64,000 nucleotides of DNA, taken from Chrysomallon squamiferum. Lineage: Eukaryota > Mollusca > Gastropoda > Neomphalida > Peltospiridae. The translations under genes were made by a program, and so were the position numbers. This document shows positions 1 to 22,992 of the stretch, in pieces (positions within the stretch are counted from its first letter, which is position 1; each line of letters begins with the position of its first letter). Below the pieces are notes generated by a model. The model saw only the letters and a list, made by a program, of their open reading frames with translations. It was not told the origin of the DNA and did not search any database. The DNA is taken from positions 11,528,282-11,592,281 of the forward strand of contig CM022678.1 in NCBI GenBank assembly GCA_012295275.1, written 5' to 3'.

Positions 1-243
1 GTAAGTGTGAGTGTGTAGTGGGCTAGTTATCTGATTTGATGATCACGTTACATCAGCATGTCTACGTGAATACATGTTCTTGTAAAGATGAAGAAAAAAA
101 AAAAAAAAAGAGAAAGAAGGTGAAATGGAAAGGCAAGAGATAAAAATCTTTAAGAATAATAATAAATTTTGAAATTTGAAATTTATCCCCTGACAATAAT
201 AATAATAATAATAATAATAAAATAAATAAAAATAAAAATTATA
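1..243. other. AT-rich flank, no gene seen
   Basis: Holds a poly-A run near 95–110 and an (AAT)n tract at about 196–222. I see no exon. The T-rich stretch (read on the minus strand) just below 244 can serve as the pol III terminator of the adjacent tRNA. Confidence 0.6.
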
Positions 244-316
244 CGAGCTTGCCAGGATTCGAACCTGGAATCTTCTGATCCGTAGTCAGACGCGTTATCC
301 ATTGCGCCACAAGCCC
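244..316 (-). tRNA. tRNA-Arg (anticodon ACG)
   Basis: A 73-nt cloverleaf on the minus strand. The acceptor stem GGGCTTG pairs with CAAGCTC (one G-U), and the discriminator is G. The anticodon stem TCTGA/TCAGA encloses the loop CTACGGA, so the anticodon is ACG, normally edited to ICG for CGU/CGC/CGA arginine codons. The A box (TGGCGCAATGG) and B box (GGTTCGAATCC) are intact. There is no intron. A T-rich stretch follows. Confidence 0.97.
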
Positions 317-356
317 ATGAAAATCACCATCATTACATTTCCAATACAACCTCTGC

Positions 357-434
<78 letters not shown>

Positions 435-845
435 ATTTTTGTTTCTGACTTATAACATACGCAAACTAAGCAATCTTTGTAGCCAGCTTTTATTTATTTT
501 AATACTTTTACATGTTTATGAATTCCACAAAACTGTGTAAAAACACCTTGAAACGTTTTAAAACAAGATAACAAGTAAACATAAAATCGTTGAAAAAAAA
601 ATAAAATAAAAAATAAAAGTCAGAGAATACGAAACTATGCGTGACCCGAGGTCAGCTCTGCACCTCATCACCTCGCTCTGATTTGTGGGATTGATATTAA
701 AAAAATCAGGATGCGCACGAGCTGTGACGTCATGTCTGGGTTTTGTTACAACGTTATCGAACAAATAAATAGTTTTGATGTTTCTTATCTGAAAAAAATA
801 GAAGTACTCGTGAAAATCTGCTGACGAAATAATTTTTTGAACTAT

Positions 846-908
<63 letters not shown>

Positions 909-1254
909 TGTACTACTACAACTACTAATTATAAATACTGCAAATAGTTTTGAAACGAATAAGAAAATTCAAATTATGGTACTTGAAGATTTCGTTTCGG
1001 TTATGATGTAAAGACATTTTTTAAAACAAGATTATGTTTGTTACAGTTTTATATTTTGTTCAAGAAGAAGATAATTTTAAACATCGTCTTCTGATGAATT
1101 CTAAATTTTGTTTATCTTTTTCCGCTCCTTCATTCCTACAATTAATTCCTGTATTTCTTTTCTTTTTTCTACTTTCCTTTCTCTACCTTTTTGTATGTCT
1201 GTACGTGTGTATGTATGCCTGTATAATGTATATATGTATATTTGTGTGTTTGTA

Positions 1255-1307
<53 letters not shown>

Positions 1308-1674
1308 ACATTTCACGAATTTATTACCACCATATACTCGTAAAGGTGTAAAAAAAAAATCTCAGTTTCATTTTATTAGTTGTATTATTTTTATTTTGTC
1401 TCCTAAACTGTTTAAAATATCATAACTCTGCGAGAATCTTTTTCTACTTATTTTATTATTCTCGTAAACGCTGCTTAAAATAAAATTTTACACTTTTTAT
1501 TTTGTTTTCCTCGTGAATTTGTCTGAGTCACGTTTTTCACTCTTTATCGTTTCAGGCTGCTAACCTGTAAAATAATTAAACGAAATTAAACAAAGTGAAT
1601 ATGACTGAGAGAATTTTTAAATTTCATTTTCAGGTTTGAAAGCGATAGTTCTGTACTGTTTCGTTCATATTTTC

Positions 1675-1771
<97 letters not shown>

Positions 1772-2083
1772 GTTACATTAATAACGGTAAACTCAGGTAG
1801 GTTTCAGGTGACTCAAAGGTAAACATCGTGACAGGTGAGATAACATTTACCTTGATCAGGTTAATTACCACACTGACAGGTGTTATATTGTCACATATGC
1901 TCTGTGTCAGCGTCACCCACATCATCATCAACGTTATGCACAACATCACCATCGTCGTTATACTGAAGAAAAACTTTGTGTTCAGTTTCACATTTTCGTC
2001 TTTCATTTACAGGAAAGGAAAAATAAGATAAGTAAATAAATAATAGTAAAATATTAACAATACATGGAATGAAAATGTTAACT
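317..2083. repeat. microsatellite-rich spacer
   Basis: Contains (GA)n at 361–432 and 849–906, (TG)n at about 1258–1305 and (CT)n at about 1674–1769. Apparent reading frames over these (Arg-Glu, Val-Cys or His-Thr repeats) follow from the dinucleotides. No exon with splice sites or family similarity was recognised. Confidence 0.8.
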
Positions 2084-2156
2084 CGAGCTTGCCAGGATTC
2101 GAACCTGGAATCTTCTGATCCGTAGTCAGACGCGTTATCCATTGCGCCACAAGCCC
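2084..2156 (-). tRNA. tRNA-Arg (anticodon ACG)
   Basis: Identical over all 73 nt to the copy at 244–316, with intact A and B boxes and the loop CTACGGA. A TTTT terminator lies just past its 3' end on the minus strand. Identity outside the gene is not obvious, so concerted evolution or purifying selection on the tRNA itself is likely. Confidence 0.97.
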
Positions 2157-6429
<4,273 letters not shown>

Positions 6430-6502
6430 GGGCTTGTGGCGCAATGGATAACGCGTCTGACTACGGATCAGAAGATTCCAGGTTCGAATCCTGGCAAGCT
6501 CG
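6430..6502 (+). tRNA. tRNA-Arg (anticodon ACG)
   Basis: Same 73-nt sequence as the two minus-strand copies upstream, now on the plus strand. The A box, B box and anticodon loop CTACGGA are intact. A T5 run follows immediately as the pol III terminator. Confidence 0.97.
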
Positions 6503-7398
6503 ATTTTTGTTATTACGTTGTTAAATTTACTTTTTCATTTCATTTATTATTATTATTATTTTGTATTTGGCAAACAGTTTTTATGTCAAATACAGTACAT
6601 CTTTAAAACAGAGGATCAGTTCGTTGTGTTTTCTTTCTTTCCTTTTCTTTTATATATTTATTTATGTGTATGTGTATGTGTGTATTTTCAGTAATCATTC
6701 TTTTTGTTTTGTTTTATTCTATTTCTCATCTGACTGTTTTAAAAATGTATTCACGAACAGACAAAATAGCGACAATTTAAAGTCATTAAACTGTCACAGC
6801 CAGTTTATATGCATCGTTAAAAAATAAAAATAAAAATAAAAATGAAAATAAGATTTACATGCACTTGAAAACGTAATTCACAGCTTCACCTTAATTAAAC
6901 TGTTAACCCGCATGCTTTCTATCAAATCTGACCTTTGCGCAGAACAAAACAATTCAGTACAGTACACGAACTTAACGCCCGAACGCGGTCCCTCTAATCA
7001 TAGACTGTTTTCCACATTCTTACATACGTAATGCGTATCATTAACGAGAATTAGTTGTGCGAAGGAAAACGTCACAGAGTACAAAACGTCAAATCTGTTT
7101 AATCGACAGATTTGTGGGATGGAATTATTTTTTTATTTTTTTTATTTTATTTTATTTATTTTATTTATTTATTTATTTATTTATTTGTTTATTTGTTTAT
7201 TTATTTATTTGTTTATTTATTTATTTGTTTATTTATTTATTTTGTTTATTTATTTATTTGTTTATTTGTTTATTTATTTGTTTATTTGCTTTATTCAGCT
7301 GGTTTATTTTAAACGTTAATCAATATTTACGTTTACAAAAAAAACATAACAGTAACACAAAAAACAACAGCAGCAGCAGCACATAAACAACGTAAATA

Positions 7399-7437
<39 letters not shown>

Positions 7438-7780
7438 ATATTACACGTCATTAAAGAGAATCAAACGGAATTTTCGACTGTCACATTCAAGTCTTTCTCT
7501 GCGCTGTTTTGACGAAATACTTGAGCGGTAAGACTCGTAAATAGGAAAGATTTGAAAATGTCTGACTCTCTTTTCTCGAGGTAAGTACGTGCAGTGCGTG
7601 ATGTGCGTGGTGAGCTGCAGAAGCTGGTCGAGTTCTCTGACAGGCAACACACGAGACTCGTCACCCCCGCCCCACGCTGAAAACCCATCCCTACAGTCTT
7701 GTGACCACACCCCTAAATACATTTTTGAAGAAAGATAAAATAAAACTTAGATAATGTGAAAAACAGTTGTATGGATTCAT

Positions 7781-7868
<88 letters not shown>

Positions 7869-8327
7869 GTTCAGATTTTAGAAAACTTTATTTCATTTGT
7901 ACTTCAATTTCCACATCGTTGCTATTTTTTTTAAGTAGAGTACGTTCTGAGGTGAATTTCAAGAACTGATAAAGAAAATACGTTTACTATATATATATAT
8001 GTATGTTAGCTCTTCAGAAGCTGATAAATCAAGAAGTGTTTGGATATCTCTGTCAGTCTGTTTACAGGTTAATTCAGTTCACAACCCAGCGAAGCTGAAG
8101 TTAAAGTTGTTATTTGATACGAGCAGATAATAACTACTTATTTTCAAATCTGTTATTAGCCTTGTTATTACTGTTGTTGTAGTTGTCATCATTATTATTG
8201 TCGTTGTTGTTGTTCGTATAACTTTATTGTTATGTTGTTCATTATTATTATTATTATTATTATTATTTTATTAGTTATTATTACGATTATTATTACTGAT
8301 TATTATTACTACTATTACTACTACCAT

Positions 8328-8377
<50 letters not shown>

Positions 8378-9881
8378 GTATTATTATTATTCAAATAGAT
8401 TTGTCAGAAAAAATTATAAGAGTTTTTCATGTTTTCCGTTGCTGGTTGTGTTTATATTTCTAGAAGACTCATCAAACAGCCTTGAAATAAACTAACTTGA
8501 CCTTTTTAGGCTCAGAAAAGTGACGTGAGCAAGCATCAGAGTGAAAACGAGTCTTTGTTTTCTCTGCCAAATCATTTTTCCATTTCCTAAGCGGCTTCTT
8601 TTTAATGACGTACGCTTGTCATATTACCAATGACCGGAAACGGAACCTTCGTTGATTTTTTGTTTTTATTTTTTGTATTCCTCCTGGAATTCGCTGCGCA
8701 CCACACTTCTGGTTACCACGTGAGGGTTGAACGCAGTTAGAAGTAAAATACTCACATGTGAGTAATATCCTCTCTTGTACCTTTTTTTTTTTTCTCTTCT
8801 TTTTCACCTGTCGAAAGGTTTCACTTTCCGCACGGAACACACGTTAATCTGGAGGATAACAGTTAAAGTATTTACCTCGGAAACGCGAAGCTGAGAAGGG
8901 AAGGTAAAGATCATCGAAAGTAAACAACAGAGAACAACGTGAAACACGAACCGCACGTGCGAAGTAAATACAGTTTTCGTTACTTTTTTCGTCGCGTGAA
9001 AAATCACTTGAGCTTTGACATTTTGCTAATTCAACGGAAAGCAATTTTATTTTTTAATTTGTTTTGTTGGGAAATGATTAACAGCGTCATCAACAATATC
9101 AGAAATAGCAACACCAACAAGAAAACCAGTAACAACAACGAAAACAGCAGCAACATCAAACGTAGCAGCATAAAATAGCAAACACAACATTTTAAATGGA
9201 AATAACAACAACAAAAACAGCAACAACAAAAACAGCAACAACCAAAACAACAAAAACAGCAACAACAAGAAAACCAGCAACTACAACATCAGAAACAACA
9301 ACAACAACATCAAAAACAGCAACAACAAGAAAACCAGCAACTACAACATCAGAAACAACAACAACAACATCAAAAACAGCAACAACTTTAAAAAATGGAA
9401 ACACAGAAAGGAAGAAATAAATTTAAAAAATAAATAACGTGGTAGTAGCTAATAACAACAGTCACAACAACAGCATCAACAAGAACAACGACAGCACCAG
9501 CAATAAAATAACAACACCAGTAATACCAACAACGACAACAGCAACAAGACAAGTAATTCGCTAATGATGGGGTGGGTGGGTGGGTATAGGTTAAAACAAA
9601 TCACTCTCAGCATTTCCCGTTCAAACTGAGGAGGAGCTGTCACGGTTCACGAACTGTGAAGACAGAAAAGCTGTTCGGGTCGTCTGCAAACTGCCGACTT
9701 CCGACAGCCGAATGTAAACAGAAGCTGCCATCACGGAGGAAGTAACGAGTTAGGAAGACGCCATTACGAAATTTGACGTAATTGTCTCTGCAGGGCGTGC
9801 AGGTCCACACCTCAACCAATCAGATTTGATGACGTTAATGTGAGCGAGGTCACGATGTTACGTAAATAGGTCTTCCGGTTT

Positions 9882-9917
<36 letters not shown>

Positions 9918-10410
9918 TTTTATTATTATTTTTTTTTTTTAATATTTTTTTTTTTTTCGTTATTGTTTTTTGATTTTATTTAATATTACTACTTGTTTAA
10001 AAAAAATATAAATATTTTATTTTATTTTATTTTATTTTATTTTATGTATTTTTCTTGCTGAAATTTGGTGGATTTATTCTTTATGTTAAATAATAAACAA
10101 ACAAACAAACAAACGCAAAATATTAAAATACTGTGTTTAGCTCACATCATATTTGTTGACGTGTCAGAGGATTAAACCTGGCAACAACTACTACCACGAC
10201 AAACGGTAGCTATGGTAACATCTACTTGTGTTACTAGTCATTGCAGCGCAGTAAATTTACCTGTAATCACGTCCAGTATTTTGTTTACCTGTCTTTTCAG
10301 AGAATATTTACATATATTAACTTATCGTACTGTTTACATGCTTGTACAGGGCATAATTATATTTACATATTTTATTTTATTTTAGAATATATTCACCTAC
10401 CACGCTATTA
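6503..10410. repeat. repeat-rich region upstream of the Cys-loop gene
   Basis: Contains TTTA/TTTG tracts (7137–7290), (AAAT)n (7398–7440), (CT)n (7782–7864), ATT/CTA tracts (8236–8390) and an ACA/AGC-rich stretch (9196–9420) with a 60-bp duplication. Patches of higher GC with CpGs at 7440–7720, 8500–9010 and 9600–9870 could hold promoter or untranslated exons. A consensus donor (CGAG|GTAAGTA) lies near 7580, shortly after an ATG. I cannot link any of these to a gene. The signal-peptide exon of the downstream Cys-loop gene should lie here or further upstream. Confidence 0.5.
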
Positions 10411-10985
10411 TTTCACATACATTTACTGATTATGTTATCTCATATATGACAATATGAAAAAAAATATATATTATTATTATATTTTTGTTTTCGTCGTATA
10501 GTAATATTATATATATCAGTATGTACACAATACAGTAACACAGATTTATATTTATTATTTTACTTTCAGTGTGAATGCAGGACAGAACGTACCCCAGAGT
10601 TTTATTAGTTATATATACATATTACATTACTTGATATATATATATATATATAAATTAACGTATCATAATAATTTAATATAATTATACTTACATTGCATAT
10701 ATATTTTTTCACGGTATACACCGACATTTTACTAACACACATTTACGTGTTTTAATCTGTTTTCGGCTTATATGCATGACAGCACGTACCAGAGAGTTTT
10801 ATTAGTTATATACATATTTTCACTATATCATAACATTAACACATCATAATATTTTATAATAATTATATTTATACTGTGTTTACAGCGTGAATGCATTACT
10901 CCACACATTTACGTGTTGTAATCTGTTCTCGGTGTATATGCATGACAGCACGTACCACGGAGTTTTAACTGACGTGTTGTTTCAG
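10410..10985 (+). repeat. degenerate tandem array ending at a splice acceptor
   Basis: About three diverged copies of a 170–200-bp unit sit directly before the exon at 10986. The shared core (gaatgca/tgcatgac, aca.aacgtac / agcacgtacc, gagtttta) occurs near 10571, 10771 and 10941. Blocks resembling acacatttacgtgt recur near 10737 and 10898. Some copies keep a CAG acceptor-like end (near 10566 and 10881); the last copy runs into the true acceptor TTTCAG at 10981–10985. Confidence 0.6.
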
Positions 10986-15552
<4,567 letters not shown>

Positions 15553-15579
15553 TTTGTTTTAGAGCATATAGCGCTTTCA

Positions 15580-15634
<55 letters not shown>

Positions 15635-16160
15635 CTAATTTATTTTAATGGTATAAAAAAAAAATTGAGATCTCGATTCCAGAAAGACAAAAAGGAATAA
15701 GATATTCATATTAATCAGAGTCAAGCACATCTGTCACAGAAGACATTTTTTTATCAGTGTTTCATAGATCGTGAGATCGTTCCCTAGCAACCACCGTCAC
15801 GTGACGTAACTGAACAGACGTCAGACAAAAACAGCGCGTGCTAATCTACCAGCTGACCAATTCAGTACATCACCAGAAATCGTATATCAATAGCAAGCAG
15901 TAAGTTTTTGTTTATAACTCAGATTTAACTTTCAGAGAATGTCGACACTGTCAGGAAATGTCGACCAGTGAGAAACGACGGTTTCCGATTATCTCCGTGA
16001 TTTTAATAAAGGCCAGGGTCAGTGTTTGTGCTATACGAATATGGTGGTCACGTGACCTCTAGTGATGATTTTTGTGACTGGTAAGAAAACGACCGAGGAT
16101 GATGATGCAGTAAGATGTGAAAATTTACTGTTTACGGGTTTCTTTCTTTCTTGTCAGTGA

Positions 16161-16212
<52 letters not shown>

Positions 16213-18036
16213 ACGCTCACAAATACACACACAGAGGCATGTAAGTATGTGTATGTGTGTGTCTACATGTTATATATATATATACACACACATACGCACA
16301 TATACAAACATACACATTTATGTATATATATCTTTGAATAAATTTGTCGATTGCATACTTACATATATATACACATACATACGTACGTACAAACTTATAT
16401 ACAAACACACACACATTTATATAGAGACAAAAACTAAATAAATAAATTGTTTTAAATAATTGAAGATAAATAGAAATATCAGGTCTGATGTCAGTACAAA
16501 ATAACACTGTTATTTGTCACTGAATGTAGCTGTGAGTTACCAAAATAACACTGTTATTTGTCACTGAATGTAGCTGTGAGTTACCAAAATAACACTGTTA
16601 TTTGTCACTGAATGTAGCTGTCAGTTACCAAAATAACACTGTTATTTGTCACTGAATGTAGCTGTGAGTTACCAAAATAACACTGTTATTTGTCACTGAA
16701 TGTAGCTGTGAGTTACCAAAATCCTGACTGTGACAACGTTCTGAAGACGTAATTCACTGACAGCAGCAAGATCAACATCAACCGCTGGAACGACGTGACT
16801 CACGCCACACTAACATCGCAACATTGCAGCAGCAATCATTTTCTCAGCTTCTCTTCGTGGGTTTTGTGTTTTAGATTTTTGGTCTTGAAATTTCGCATCG
16901 TACTCTGAGTAATATGAATATCTTTATCAATCAGCACAAAAGACTATTTAAAAATTATTTAATTTTTTGCTTATGTAAAATTATGTTCTGTGCCTAATTC
17001 AAGTCACTTTTTAAAAGTTTTCTCTGTTGCAGTTGTGAAAAAAAAAACATGAAAATGTACGTGTTCTATAATTATTTTTAAAACTGTGTAGATATATTTA
17101 AGATATGGTGCCTGGTTATATTATGCCTTGTTCTGTGCCTTACTTACTATTGTAAGCTTTAAACTAGATGTGCCTTAGTTATTATATGTGCCTTAATAAG
17201 TTTATTATTTCATAATCTATTTTTAGAACATTTACACTAACTGTTCTTTGTCTTTTTACTAAAGATAAGTTTTTGTTTAGAGATTAGATAGATTTCGGGT
17301 TAAGTAAAATTTTAAAATTAGTACGTGTTTTTAAGAGTTCATGTCAGTGATCCCAGAAGTATAGATTAAAACTGTTTTGAAGTGGGTTGTATGTAAAACT
17401 AGTGTATTAAATATATATTAAATGTGTACCCTTCTTGTCAGTAAAATGTTTGTATTTACTGATTCTATTCTTGTGTTCGTATATTTAGGCAAGTAAACAT
17501 TTTTTTAAATTTATTTGTATTGTTTGTTTGTCTTTTTATACATTTACTGAATTAATCATAAATTATAAATAATAATTATTATTATTATTTTTTTCTTTTT
17601 TAGATTAGACTATGTACGAATGTTGGTATGAATGTGTGTGTCTGTATGTGTTGTGTGTGTGTGCCTTTGTATGTGTGTGCGTAGGATGTGGTTATTGTTG
17701 AGGAGAAATGAAAGCAGTGAACACTTTCTTGTAATTGTCAGTTCTCTTGTAGGGCAGATATTTATAAATCAAAACTTCAAGTTTCTCGTACTCGAACCAC
17801 TTTTTAATTCATCACTTTTATTACAAACATCATCAAGCAACACTCAATCTATGTGTTAAACATTCCTTTGTTTCGTTTGTATTCCTCCTTTTGTCTTTCT
17901 ATCATGTATACATATATACAGGTACATATAAACACATACATATTATACAAACTTAAATATACACATACATAAACCCAAATAAAAAGTCATACAGATATAA
18001 GGATAATTTATGTCTACTTATTAAATTTCGAGTTCT
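15553..18036. other. gene-poor region with (TTA)n, (AC)n and scattered CpG-rich patches
   Basis: Contains (TTA)n at about 15578–15632, (AC)n at 16163–16210 and related CA/TA repeats to 16420. Two GTCACGTGAC palindromes lie at 15796–15805 and 16047–16056. A stretch at 16720–16870 has coding-like composition (an open frame of about 50 codons), but I could match it to no family and it contains no TM2–TM4-like segment. The rest, to 18036, is AT-rich without visible exons. Confidence 0.5.
16498..16717. repeat. 44-bp tandem repeat, five copies
   Basis: Five head-to-tail units begin at 16498, 16542, 16586, 16630 and 16674, followed by a few bases of a sixth. The copies are nearly identical; the third has CTGTCAG where the others have CTGTGAG. 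Each unit contains AACACTGTTATTTGTCAC, whose AACA..TGTT part can form a small hairpin. Confidence 0.95.
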
Positions 18037-18261
18037 GTACCTAAGGTGAACAGTCCCCCAGTAACTCACTTTCAAGTGTGAGTTCCCGTATTAGCCACAC
18101 TGAGGTGGGGGTGTCATCACTCACCACGTGACTCACTGTCGCTGCATTTTAGGTACACAAGAAATTATTTAAATTAATTATGAAATATTTCTAAAAAAAA
18201 CTTTACTTGGTGAGGAATGATGCCTACAAAAATTTTGTTCAAAGTATGTGACACAATGAAA

Positions 18262-18270
<9 letters not shown>
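18037..18270 (+). repeat. block A, copy 1 of a dispersed direct repeat
   Basis: Shares long near-identical stretches with 23610–23810: the core CCGTATTAGCCACACTGAGG, then a GTGGGGGTGTCAT segment, a GCATTTTAGGTACAC segment and an AAGTTTTGTTCAAAGTAT-like end. No coding frame or known transposon motif was recognised. It could be part of a non-autonomous element or a segmental duplication. Confidence 0.8.
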
Positions 18271-18293
<23 letters not shown>

Positions 18294-18295
18294 GC

Positions 18296-18358
<63 letters not shown>

Positions 18359-18899
18359 AAATAACCATAATAATGTATAATCTTCATTTCTTTCTTCATT
18401 TATACATGTTATTTTTTATTTTTTTTACACTATTTCGTTTTATATTAATCTTGAAAATAAATACGATTCATTATAAAGAAATAATAAAACTAAAATGCAT
18501 CTTTTCATTTAATAAATTAAATAACTATTTACTTAATTTTTTAATTTTTTTAGTACTGTTATGCATTTTTTATTTCAACCAGGATAACAAAATTAAAACA
18601 AGTTTATTTATTTAGTTACTTATTTAGATTTCTATTTTATTTTTTTTTTTATTTCAGATTACATCATAAGCTAAAGTATAATTAAAATACGTTTTTTAAT
18701 CAGTAACTATATAAATATCTATAATGTAAGTACTTTTCTTGTGTCATATACGCTGAATTAGTTTAGAAGCGTCGGCCTCAATTAAAAAAAATACTAAAAT
18801 AATTTGGACGCGAATTTAGACAGTTCACCAAAATAAAAGAGATCGGAATATAAGTTTGATAAAAGAATTCTTGATGCCAATTTTGAAAAAGTAAAATCC

Positions 18900-20819
18900 G
18901 ACCTTGAACCTTGTAACACACAGTTGTGGTTAGGACAGAGTCAGAGGAGGTCAAAGGTCAAATTATTCTTCACGAAACACTGTATATCTGTAACTAAATA
19001 AAACTGTAATAACAAACACATTAAAATAAAATTATTAATAAAACTAAATAAAACACATATCTACCTTCATCTCTCTCTCATACACATATATACTCTCTTT
19101 CTTTCCTACATGTAATCTCTCCTATTTTAATCAAACTAAAACAACACTTTAACAAAACTATTCCTCAAAAAAAGGTAATTAAGTAATCAAACAAAAAATA
19201 ATACGTTAATAAATAAATACGTAACATATACATTAACATATACCCTCATAAACATATAACCAGATAACATATACCCTCATAAACATATATCCACACAAAC
19301 ATATACCCACTTAACATATACCCTCATATACATATATCCATGCAAACATGTACCCACTTCACATATACCCTCATATACATATACCCACATTACCCAAAAT
19401 ATACATATACATATACCCCCATATAAAACATATACCCACATAACTATATATATACTCATATACATATATACATATACCCATATAAAATATACCCATATAC
19501 ATATATATACCCTCATATACATATATCATATATACATATATATATATATACCCATATAAATATATACCTCATATACATATATCCATACATATACCCTCAT
19601 ATACATATATCCATACATATACCCAGATAACATATACCCTCATATACATATATCCATACATATACCCAGATAACATATCCATATATACATATACCCATAC
19701 AAACATATACCATATACATATACATATCCCTATATACATATACCCATACATATATAATATATATATCCATACATATACCCTCATATACATATATCCCACA
19801 CATATAACATATACCCCTCATATACATATATCCACAAACATATACCCAGATAACATATACCCTCATATACCCTCATATACATATATCCATATATCCAAAC
19901 ATATACCCCATATACATATATCCATACATATACATATACCCTCATATACATATATCCATATACACATATACCATATACCCATAACATATATCATATACAT
20001 ATATCCATATACATATACCCATATAAACATATACCACATATATACATATACTGTCATATACATATATCCATATACACATATATACCATATCCATATAACA
20101 TACATCATATATATACATATACCCACATATACATATAACCCATATACATATATATCATATACATATACCACTTAACATATACCCTCATATACATATATCC
20201 ATACATATACCACTTAACATATACCCTCATATACATATACCCATACATATACCCTCATATACATATATCCATATACATATACCACATATACATATATCCA
20301 TATACATATATAATACATATATACATATATCCATACATATATACTGTCATATATATCCATCCATATAAACATATACCCTCATATACATATATCCATACAT
20401 ATATCCATATACATATATCCATATACATATATACCCACATATACATATATCATATACATATACATATATATATCCATATACACATATACCCACATATACC
20501 ACATATATCCATACATATACCATCATATACATATATCCATATATACATATATATACCACTGTCATATACATATATCCATATATACATATACACCTCATAT
20601 ACATACATATCCATATAATACATATACCATATAATACATCATATACATATACATATATCCACATATACCCACATATATACCCATATACATATATCCATAC
20701 ATATACCCATATACATATACCCTCATATACCCCAAAACATATACCCCAAACATATACCCAACATAACATATATGTCATATACATATACTATATAAACATA
20801 TACCCACATAATACATAAC

Positions 20820-20886
<67 letters not shown>

Positions 20887-21300
20887 ATATACCCACATAA
20901 CATGCATATACATATACCCACATAACACATAACTTCATATTTATATATATACCCATATACCCACATAACATAACCACATATACATATACCCATATAAACA
21001 TATGCACACATAATACATACCTTCATATACATATACTATATAAAAACAAACACTCTCTAACACGTACAAATGCACACAGAAGCATTTCGTGAAAAATGCT
21101 TGAAGAATAATTTCAAAGTTTGACAACAGTAAACATTGTAACAAAACCACTAATTTTTAATTTACATTTTTTACTATAATTATAAATTGTAATAAAAGTT
21201 TAACTTACTGAGATTATTTCTGATTTCAAATACCAAATTTCTACGTAAATCACTCTGCCTGCCCGAACCGCAACTGTATGATTGTTGTCTATGACGTCAG
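18900..21300. repeat. block B, copy 1, with a long CATATACCC-type array
   Basis: Starts with unique sequence (TTGTAACACACAGTTGTG, then GTCAGAGGAGGTCAAAGGTC). Between about 19220 and 21030 it is almost entirely a degenerate array built from CATATACCC, CTCATATACATATATCCATA and similar words, including pure (AT)n at about 20826–20882. It ends in unique sequence (ACACTCTCTAACACGTAC, then CACAGAAGCATTTCGTG). All unique parts recur at 21600–22640. Open frames over the array (Tyr/Met/Val/Gly/Ile repeats on the minus strand) are not genes. Confidence 0.85.
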
Positions 21301-21599
21301 TCAATTGTCGACGTCATTAAAATAGTTTATAGTAGGTTACATACACATATTTTTTAATTTATTATTTATTTTTATTATTTATTTGAATACATATCCAAAT
21401 AAGTAAATAAATAAATGAGAACTTGAAAGTTTAATAAAGAAAAAAATACATTTCTGTAATAAAATTTCGGTAATATTTATTTATTTACTTATTTATGTAT
21501 ATATTTTTAATTTATTTTTATTTTTTATATCAGTCATGAAAATTAATACTGTTCATTTTCTAACTCATTAGCATCTAGGTTTACTTCCAATTTTGAAAC

Positions 21600-22700
21600 A
21601 CTAAAATTTGAACTTGAACCTTGTAACACACAGTTGTGTTTAAGACAGTCAGAGGAGGTCAAAGGTCAAATTATTCTTCATCATTGATACTTCACGAAAC
21701 ACTGAATATCTGTAACTAAATAAAACTGTAATAACAAACACATTAAAAGAAAATTATTAACTAAACTAAATAAAATACATATCTACCTTCATCTCTCTCT
21801 CACACACATATATATACTCTCTTTCTTTCGTACATATAATTTCTCTCTATTTTAATCAAACTAAAACAATTAACACTAAAACAAAACTATTGCTCAAATA
21901 AAAAATAATTAAGTAGTCCAAAAAAGTTAATAAATAAACACATGATATATACCCCCATATACATATACCCACATAATACATACCGTCATGTACATATACC
22001 TATATACCCACATAATACATACCTTATATACATATACCCACATAATATATACCTTAATATACATATACCCATATACTCCACATAACATAACCGCATATAC
22101 ATAAACTATATAAACATACACCCACATAGTATATACCCTAATATACATATACCCATATACCCACATAACATAACCGCATTTACATATACTATATAAACAT
22201 ATACCCACATAGTATATACCTAATATACATATACCCATATACCCACATAACACATAACCTCATATACCATATTCCCATATACCCACATAACATAACCACA
22301 TATACATATACCCATATAAACAATTGCACACATAATACATATTCTCATATACATATACCCATATAAAAAAAACACTCTCTAACACGTACAAATGCACACA
22401 GAAGCATTTCGTGAAAAATGCTTGAAGAATAATTTAGAAGTATGACAACTGTAAACATTCTAACAAAACTACTAATTTTTAATTTATATTTTTACTATAA
22501 TAATAAATTATAATAAAAATTTAACTTACTGAGATTATTTCTGATTTCAAAGATTAAATTTCTAGGTATAAAACTCTGCCCTGACCGAACCGCAACTGAG
22601 TGATTGTTGTCTATGACGTCAATCAATTGTTGACGTCACTAATAACAGGCACTGCAAACAGCCTGTATTTATGGTGCGCTATGCTGGTTTGACCTAATTG
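21600..22700. repeat. block B, copy 2, with a shorter array
   Basis: Direct repeat of 18900–21300. The left unique part lies at about 21600–21900, the array at about 21945–22360 (roughly 0.4 kb against 1.8 kb in copy 1), and the right unique part at about 22370–22640, including the shared GACGTCA/CAATTG region. Confidence 0.85.
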
Positions 22701-22949
22701 TACTCACTTTTCAACGCTTGATTTATTCAGTTTGAGTCATAGCATATAAAATTTGCATGAATGTAGTCTGATGTGTCATCTTTCTGTTTATTGCATCGTA
22801 CTGAGATAAAAATGGTTTATTCCCAATCAGAAATGTCTTGCCAGCTCGTTACAATCGTATATCATTCATACCTCATGTTTTCATTGCGTTAACTCTGCAA
22901 GCGTTTTTTATATAAGCAACATCGAAAAGACTAATGACCCACCCAAATA

Positions 22950-22992
<43 letters not shown>

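Noticed and set aside
9196-9420. Threonine/lysine-rich open frame resembling a mucin
   Set aside because: It is an ACA/AAC trinucleotide tract with a 60-bp duplication; no signal peptide or neighbouring exon.
19277-22253. Many overlapping minus-strand ORFs with Tyr-Met-Val-Gly repeats
   Set aside because: They translate the CATATACCC-type array; overlapping frames look alike and none has a unique sequence.
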